From contig NZ_LNUA01000058.1 in NCBI RefSeq assembly GCF_009764355.1, positions 1-54,039 of the forward strand: a stretch of DNA of 54,039 nucleotides, in the 5' to 3' direction. Positions 51,675-54,039 of this stretch are shown in pieces. This DNA is from Companilactobacillus bobalius. Lineage in GTDB: Bacteria; Bacillota; Bacilli; Lactobacillales; Lactobacillaceae. A program made the position numbers and the translations under genes. Numbering within the stretch: the first letter of the stretch is position 1; every line of letters begins with the position of its first letter. A model generated the notes under the pieces. The model ran no database searches, was not told where the DNA came from, and saw only the letters and a program-made list of their open reading frames with translations.

Positions 51675-51900
51675 ATTAACTTCACTTCTTCTTTCCATAC
51701 AATGTGTTCATAATATGTGAAAAGATGTTTTTTTTACATGGACTATATGATACCGCAGATTAATGAAATTGTCATTTATTTTTTCACTAAGTAAGTTACT
51801 TGTCATATATGAATAGGATAGGTGAAATATGAGTTGTGTTATTCATAATTTAAAATAAAAATTAATTAAATGTGATTCAATATAAATATAATGATATGTA

Positions 51901-51929
51901 TTTACAATTTAAGGTATAAATTAGATAAT
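51901..51929 (+). promoter_or_regulatory. Promoter of the helix-turn-helix/TPR gene
   Basis: TTTACA (51901-51906), 17-bp spacer, GATAAT (51924-51929). The rest of the 51700-51950 gap is AT-rich with only two very short open frames (51738-51794, 51829-51858). Confidence 0.6.
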
Positions 51930-51951
51930 GATAGTGTATAAGTAAAGGAAG

Positions 51952-52032
51952 TTTTTAAATCTCAAAATGTGCGGAATATAAGGTGGTCAAAAACCTTGAT
52001 ATCCCGCACAAAATATTTTTAGGATTTAAAAA
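51952..52032 (+). promoter_or_regulatory. Long leader hairpin before the helix-turn-helix/TPR gene
   Basis: Outer stem TTTTTAAATC (51952-51961) with GATTTAAAAA (52023-52032), inner stem TGTGCGG (51969-51975) with CCGCACA (52004-52010), then ATAT/ATAT and AAGG/CCTT. It occupies nearly the whole predicted leader and ends a few bases before the AGGATGAG ribosome site, so it could gate translation. Confidence 0.6.
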
Positions 52033-52047
52033 TAATAGGATGAGATT

Positions 52048-52944
52048 ATGGATATTAATATATTTATTGAGCGGAGAAAATCGCTGAAAATATCCCAAGT
52101 AAAACTGTGTAAAGGCATTTGCACGCAATCAACTCTTAGTAAATTTGAAAATAATGGTCGAATACCTTCGTTGACCATTTTAAGTAAATTATGTGAGAGA
52201 TTGGGACTTTCCGTAGATGATCTGTATAAGAATTCAATAGCTTCTACAACTCATATGAAATCAATTTTGGATAAAGCCGAAAGTGAATTGATGATGGAAG
52301 ATTATTCGAATGTTTCAGAAAGTTTATCTGGAATTAACGCAGATGAAATTCATAATAATGCGCTAAAAATGCAATATTATTATCAACGGGGATTATTTAA
52401 CGCGTTAACAAATGATAAGCTTGAAGACGCCTTCTATTGTTTTGCGCGAATTTTAGAAGATTTGGACGAAAGACATCAAACTATCTATACTCATTTAGCG
52501 TATGTAGGATTAGGTATCTTTTATTCTAAAATGGGTTTGATTAAAGAGGCTAGTTTCTTCTTTGAAAAGGTTTGGAATTACATTGATGTTCACAAAGATG
52601 AAACTTTTCAGAAAAATGGCATCAATATTTATTTAAGAATTTTGACAATTGTGTTTTATACGGCAGAGTTTTATATAAAGGTTAATGATTACGAGAAGAG
52701 TAATGAATTGATCTCACGGGGAATAAGACTTTGTTCGGAACAACATATTACTTACTATCTACCAAGGTTAAAGTTCCTTTCAGCTGTGATTGCTATTAAT
52801 GAAAAGAAGCCACACACAGAAATTGAAGGATTATTGAGCGAGTCTTTGGCATTTGCTAAAATCAATCATAATGAAGTTGTCGAAGCTAGAATTAAGGCTT
52901 TACGTGAAAAGTACAATAAAGAAGTAGATTTAAAAAATGAATAG
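52048..52944 (+). CDS. Helix-turn-helix/TPR regulator (Rgg/PlcR-like, RRNPP type)
   Basis: This 298-residue protein has an N-terminal XRE-type helix-turn-helix (FIERRKSLKISQVKLCKGIC, TQSTLSKFENNGRIPSL, LCERLGLSVDDLY). A helical C-terminal region follows with TPR-like repeats (e.g. YYYQRGLFNALTNDKLEDAF, LGIFYSKMGLIKEASFFFEK). This is the layout of peptide-sensing regulators such as Rgg, PlcR and ComR. No clear exported signal-peptide gene is found beside it; two tiny upstream frames are weak candidates. It has its own promoter, an unusual leader hairpin and a terminator. Confidence 0.82.
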   Translation: MDINIFIERRKSLKISQVKLCKGICTQSTLSKFENNGRIPSLTILSKLCERLGLSVDDLYKNSIASTTHMKSILDKAESELMMEDYSNVSESLSGINADEIHNNALKMQYYYQRGLFNALTNDKLEDAFYCFARILEDLDERHQTIYTHLAYVGLGIFYSKMGLIKEASFFFEKVWNYIDVHKDETFQKNGINIYLRILTIVFYTAEFYIKVNDYEKSNELISRGIRLCSEQHITYYLPRLKFLSAVIAINEKKPHTEIEGLLSESLAFAKINHNEVVEARIKALREKYNKEVDLKNE

Positions 52945-52957
52945 ATTTTATCATACT

Positions 52958-52988
52958 AAAAAAGCTGACCGTTTTCGGTCAGCTTTTT
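52958..52988. terminator. Bidirectional terminator
   Basis: A perfect 13-bp stem AAAAAGCTGACCG/CGGTCAGCTTTTT with a TTTT loop, shared by the regulator and the convergent adhesin gene. Confidence 0.88.
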
Positions 52989-52990
52989 GT

Positions 52991-54039
52991 TTAAGCTAAT
53001 TTTCTAATCAATTCATAAAATCCTAAACCAATCAAAACAATTAGACCAAGCAAACTAAGTATCCAAGTGGTTTGATTGCCGGTTTGTGGTAATAAACCTT
53101 TCGTGACATCTTCGTTTGAAGTATTAGGATCACTAGCTTTTGCCGGTGTGAGAGGATTGTCAGGAAGTAATGGAGTTGAATCTGTTGATGTAGATTCATT
53201 GTTATTAGATTCTGATGGAATCAAATCAGTATCGGTAGAAGTATTAGGATTGCTTGGTTCTGTAGGTTGCTCAGGTTCTGTTGGAGTAGTTGGAATTGTA
53301 GGATTTGTTGGTGTCGTTGGTTTGTCAGGGTTGCCTGGCTTACCAGGATTTACTGGTGTGTTAGTCGAATGAGTGTTAATAATGGAAATATTGTTGTCAT
53401 CGACTTGTTTGACTTCGGTAGTATAACCTGTAACTGGAGTTTCCTTAACAGAATATTTAGCGTTCTTATCAAGGTTATTCCAGGTGTATGACCAATCATT
53501 ATCTGCATTCAAAATAACGGGATCACCAGTGTTTTTACCATCAGCTAATAATTGAACTTTAACTTGATCGGGACGAATCTTATCTTGGTTATTTTTATCG
53601 TTCCAAGTCTTTGTAACGGTCAAATTAGTTTTGTTATCAACGGGTGGTGTTACATGATTCAAAGTGTTAGTAATTGTAGCAAGACCATCTTTTGTAACAG
53701 TCTTTGTTGTGTAGCCAGGAACTTTAATTTCTTTGACTGAATATGTAATATCTTTGCCGTTTTCTTGTTTATCAAGATCTGACCAAGTTTTGGTCCATCC
53801 GCCTTTGGCATTTAAAGTGACAGGATCGCCGACGTTTTTACCATTAGCAGTTAATTGAACTTTGATTTCACTTGGACGAGTACTATCGGCATTGTTGTCG
53901 TCAGCCCATTTCTTAATAACAGTGAAGGTACGTTTGTTATCAGAAGGAGTTACTGATTTAGGTGTGTGCTTATTAATGATTGTTATATGTGTTGCATCGG
54001 TTGAAGTAGAAGTTGCTTCATAACCAGAAACATCATTTT
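52991..54039 (-). CDS. LPXTG-anchored surface protein with Cna-B repeats (5' end outside window)
   Basis: The frame is open to the window edge, so this is the C-terminal ~349 residues of a larger protein. It shows the end of one Cna-B domain, two complete ~85-90-residue Cna-B domains (FTVIKKWADDNNADSTRPSE..; LTVTKTWNDKNNQDKIRPDQ..), a Pro/Thr/Asn-rich wall-spanning stretch and a sortase signal: LPQTG, hydrophobic helix (WILSLLGLIVLIGLGFY), and basic tail ELIRKLA. Sortase A would attach it to peptidoglycan. Cna-B domains act as stalks, often with isopeptide bonds; binding specificity lies in the missing N-terminal part. Confidence 0.9.
   Translation of the reverse strand, partial: NDVSGYEATSTSTDATHITIINKHTPKSVTPSDNKRTFTVIKKWADDNNADSTRPSEIKVQLTANGKNVGDPVTLNAKGGWTKTWSDLDKQENGKDITYSVKEIKVPGYTTKTVTKDGLATITNTLNHVTPPVDNKTNLTVTKTWNDKNNQDKIRPDQVKVQLLADGKNTGDPVILNADNDWSYTWNNLDKNAKYSVKETPVTGYTTEVKQVDDNNISIINTHSTNTPVNPGKPGNPDKPTTPTNPTIPTTPTEPEQPTEPSNPNTSTDTDLIPSESNNNESTSTDSTPLLPDNPLTPAKASDPNTSNEDVTKGLLPQTGNQTTWILSLLGLIVLIGLGFYELIRKLA

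Noticed and set aside
53076..53372. Plus-strand open frame rich in Gly/Val/Ser
   Set aside because: It is the antisense shadow of the Pro/Thr/Asn-rich wall-spanning part of the LPXTG protein.

Overview
The window looks like an ordinary, origin-proximal stretch of a low-G+C Gram-positive chromosome, most likely a member of the Lactobacillaceae. Companilactobacillus is my best guess, inferred from gene content and not from any database search. Support comes from the gene order rsmG-parA-parB-DUF951-ychF-DUF1129, a PepC-type aminopeptidase, Cna-B/LPXTG surface proteins, an L-Lys-type MurE beside an aspartate-type racemase (which fits an L-Lys-D-Asp peptidoglycan), and strong AGGAGG ribosome sites with frequent TTG/GTG starts. 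I found no rRNA, tRNA, CRISPR array, prophage or transposase.

Layout. 1-6.2 kb: the cytochrome bd operon cydABCD on the minus strand, with a good promoter. 6.4-13.5 kb: single-gene units (LysR, DUF554, a Q/N-rich membrane protein, a ThiD/PdxK kinase, a TipAS-type MerR regulator, DUF975, proC, an ECF S component). 13.5-18.9 kb: a gatD with no murT beside it, pepC, an EAL protein, a membrane-anchored MerR with a zinc ribbon followed by a CopY-like repressor, and two acetyltransferases. 19.0-23.6 kb: the chromosome-partition block. 24.1-29.5 kb: a cell-wall block (VanRS-like two-component system, D,D-carboxypeptidase, murE, racemase). 29.6-33.2 kb: a lipoprotein, a zinc/manganese-type ABC transporter and GtrA. 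33.3-40.5 kb: a fructokinase-like ROK kinase, a guanine-deaminase-like enzyme, a large secreted protein with a WxL-like end, a flippase and small genes. 40.6-48.9 kb: guaB, DUF898, lplA, an AEC carrier, and TetR divergent from a large MMPL exporter. 49-54 kb: a nitroreductase, an amino acid permease, a helix-turn-helix/TPR regulator, and the 3' part of an LPXTG adhesin that runs off the window.

The most unusual content lies between genes. Two complete ~170-bp elements (48973-49139 and, inverted, 49268-49439) and a third cut by the window start (1-55) share termini and one branched fold: an outer stem, a conserved internal loop, a 6-bp helix with three compensatory pair changes between copies, and two arms. 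They look like one family of structured RNA or DNA repeats that I do not recognise. A second hairpin family follows two stop codons (23640-23791, 29495-29577). A third consists of homologous long terminators (100-170, 13430-13498). The palindrome CGTTATAACG also occurs four times.

Other points to check: a 15/16 parS match at 29649-29664; a Rex-like operator over the -35 of the nitroreductase promoter; two genes whose reading frame has a strong ribosome site or stop-start overlap but no ATG/GTG/TTG start (EAL protein, ACG or ATT; metal ABC ATPase, ATC); MerR promoters with 19-bp spacers; and a long leader hairpin before the helix-turn-helix/TPR gene.
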